64,000 nt of DNA, from the NCBI GenBank assembly GCA_023512345.1, contig JAILZT010000001.1, positions 124,001-188,000 of the forward strand, given 5' to 3'. The stretch's first letter is position 1; every line of letters begins with the position of its first letter. A program made the translations under genes and the position numbers. The stretch comes from Paenibacillus sp. GTDB taxonomy: Bacteria > Bacillota > Bacilli > Paenibacillales > Paenibacillaceae. Shown one piece after another: positions 62,562 through 64,000 of the stretch. The notes under the pieces are model-generated. The model saw only the letters and a list, made by a program, of their open reading frames with translations. It had not been told where the DNA came from and searched no databases.

Positions 62562-62783
62562 GACACGAAGTTCCCCCTTCTACTGCAATTGACGAAGCCG
62601 CTCAACGACAACAAATTACTATGTATATGATTATATGACGTGGCCGTCAGAACATTCGGTTTTTGTTGTAAAATATCCAACCCCAACTATTATATTCCAA
62701 TCATATCCAAGAGAAGGGAACAACGCAATCAGAGATACTGTCGAATCCTAATTATTTTATATAAATGATTCTTTAGACTTACG

Positions 62784-62821
62784 AAAAAAAAAGCCCCCAC
62801 AGTTTGAAATGGAGGCTTTCT
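62784..62821 (-). terminator. Terminator of the Cys-rich protein gene
   Basis: On the minus strand AAAGCCTCCA pairs with TGGGGGCTTT around TTTCAAACTG, followed by a run of eight or more T. Confidence 0.78.
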
Positions 62822-62859
62822 GAATGATTTGGGACTGATGATTCATTTATGACAAAGTC

Positions 62860-63267
62860 TCAGGCTTTTTGCTGTAGACGATGACGCCGTTGACTCATTA
62901 CAGCCAACCGCTTTTTGAGCTCCCGTTCCCATTTGGCGTCCCCAATTTGCTTGGCTACGGCCAGCAAATCAAGCGACATGTCAATTTGGCTTCTTACAAT
63001 AGCCAATGGGTCTTCGGTTTCCATATTGATCACATTTTCGAAAATAGACTCTTCATCTTCCATGACATAATCCTGAAAGTCCACATCGGTTACGCCATCA
63101 CCATGTGCGTATTCCGCCAAAATCTCATATTCATTTTCGACCTTGTAATGAACCTCCACCCGGTGGCATACCGGACAAAAAAGCAGGGGAACATTATGAA
63201 CTTGCGTACGATAATGTTTAAGTGTTCCCTTTGTTCCTACCATACTCGCCCCACAGCAAAAGCTCAT
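62860..63267 (-). CDS. Hypothetical zinc-ribbon-like protein
   Basis: A 135-residue protein with paired cysteines at the N-terminus: CCGA near residues 4-7 and CPVCHRVEVH (about 31-40), suggesting a zinc ribbon. The middle is acidic and the C-terminus is a basic helix (WERELKKRLAVMSQRRHRLQQKA). GGAGGGTGAG precedes ATG. No named family is recognised, and function is not assigned. Confidence 0.6.
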   Translation of the reverse strand: MSFCCGASMVGTKGTLKHYRTQVHNVPLLFCPVCHRVEVHYKVENEYEILAEYAHGDGVTDVDFQDYVMEDEESIFENVINMETEDPLAIVRSQIDMSLDLLAVAKQIGDAKWERELKKRLAVMSQRRHRLQQKA

Positions 63268-63402
63268 GATTGCTCACCCTCCTAGGTTAATTCCAATGGT
63301 TTCGTATTATTGTATTACATTATGCCGACGGAGATTCCTCTTCCATAATTAACCTTTGCGCCTGTTTTCAAACAAGAATATCACATCTTAGATGTTTGGT
63401 GC

Positions 63403-63446
63403 AAAAAACCCCCTTATACCGAATAAAATTCCGGTAAAGGAGGTTC
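63403..63446 (-). terminator. Terminator of the peroxiredoxin gene
   Basis: On the minus strand AACCTCCTTTACCG and CGGTATAAGGGGGTT pair around GAATTTTATT, with T following. It lies 36 bp after the peroxiredoxin stop. Confidence 0.75.
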
Positions 63447-63481
63447 CTAATTATCTCTCAAGGATCACCTGGAAAGGGACC

Positions 63482-64000
63482 TTACAGGTTCTTATCGCCT
63501 GGTTTCCAGTTCATTGCACACAGACCGCCTGATTGCAACGCTTGAAGAACACGAAGTGTTTCTTCAACACTGCGGCCTACGTCGTTATGATTGACGACCT
63601 GATACTTCAGTTCGCCTTCAGGATCGATAATGTACAGACCGCGAAGGGCGATGCCTTCTTCTTCGATCAGTACGCCATAATCCTTAGCGACATTCTTAGT
63701 GATATCGGATGCGAGCGGGAAGTTCAGCTGTCCAAGGCCATTTGAGTCCTTAGGTGTGCTAATCCAAGCCTTGTGGCTGTGGATGGAATCCACGCTAACC
63801 CCAAGGATTTCTGTATCAAGTGCCGCGAATTGATCTATAGCATCACTCAGTGCTGTAATTTCTGTCGGACATACAAATGTGAAATCAAGTGGATAAAAGA
63901 AGAATACAAGCCATTTACCACGATAGTCGGACAAGCTTACCTTACCAAAATCTTTGCCGTCACCAGATACTGTTTCCATTGTAAAATCCGGGGCCGGTCT
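63482..64000 (-). CDS. 2-Cys peroxiredoxin (AhpC/TSA), 5' end outside the window
   Basis: A peroxiredoxin of the typical 2-Cys class, seen for about 172 codons. The peroxidatic Cys is in DFTFVCPTEI and the resolving Cys in GGLCAMNWKPG near the C-terminus. The reading frame stays open through the last base (RPAPDFT before the first Met at 63979), so the start lies beyond the window. It detoxifies peroxides with a thioredoxin-like reductant. Confidence 0.9.
   Translation of the reverse strand, partial: RPAPDFTMETVSGDGKDFGKVSLSDYRGKWLVFFFYPLDFTFVCPTEITALSDAIDQFAALDTEILGVSVDSIHSHKAWISTPKDSNGLGQLNFPLASDITKNVAKDYGVLIEEEGIALRGLYIIDPEGELKYQVVNHNDVGRSVEETLRVLQALQSGGLCAMNWKPGDKNL

Overview
The window looks like chromosomal DNA of a low-to-moderate-GC Gram-positive spore-former, most likely Paenibacillus or a close relative. 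This rests on an SLH-anchored multidomain arabinanase, strong AGGAGG-type Shine-Dalgarno sites with some GTG/TTG starts, rho-independent terminators with T tracts, and gene sets whose nearest well-known relatives are Bacillus operons (tcy/cmo/snd, puc, ywr, yhaM, feo). Species cannot be fixed from sequence alone. I see no phage, insertion sequence, CRISPR array or plasmid origin.

Layout. 1-7.9 kb: a 1859-residue SLH/GH43/LamG surface enzyme with a cre-like site, a YfbR-type HD hydrolase, and a PspC-PspA envelope-stress pair. 7.9-16.8 kb: a minus-strand sulfur-scavenging operon (LysR regulator, acetyltransferase, cystine-type ABC importer, two flavin monooxygenases, M20 deacetylase, DinB-fold protein) that matches the S-alkyl-cysteine salvage operon of B. 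subtilis. 17-22.7 kb: GNAT, DnaQ-like exonuclease, YhaM exoribonuclease, a secreted protein with three covalent-FMN domains, and an IDEAL-like protein. 22.9-41.8 kb: a long purine-catabolism locus (adenine deaminase, xanthine dehydrogenase pucABCDE, OHCU decarboxylase/HIU hydrolase fusion, allantoinase, allantoate amidohydrolase, ureidoglycine aminotransferase, a BMP-type purine importer, PucR). GlnR/TnrA-type boxes precede both pucR and the importer gene. Uricase is missing from the window. 41.9-45 kb: a palindromic repeat, an amidase and a gamma-glutamyltransferase-like enzyme. 45-46.7 kb: split chromate transporter and a PH-domain protein. 46.7-49.5 kb: an ABC-F gene behind a promoter, a translated leader ORF and a terminator/antiterminator pair, then an ASCH protein. 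49.6-55.6 kb: housekeeping genes, tRNA-Gly(UCC) and a membrane GGDEF-EAL protein. 55.8-59.8 kb: a DRE-TIM aldolase divergent from feoAB, with Fur-like and Fnr-like boxes between them. 59.8-64 kb: leucyl aminopeptidase, PAS histidine kinase, a Cys-rich small protein and a peroxiredoxin cut by the window edge.

How the genes work together. The two large operons are scavenging systems, one for organosulfur and one for purine nitrogen. In the purine locus, adenine is deaminated to hypoxanthine, xanthine dehydrogenase makes urate, and after an unseen urate oxidation step the fusion enzyme, PucH, PucF and PucG release ammonia and glyoxylate-derived glycine. The most interesting items are the antibiotic-type attenuator of the ABC-F gene, the triple flavinylated secreted protein, the plant-like OHCU decarboxylase-HIU hydrolase fusion, the GlnR/TnrA boxes, and the Fnr-plus-Fur architecture of the feo promoter.
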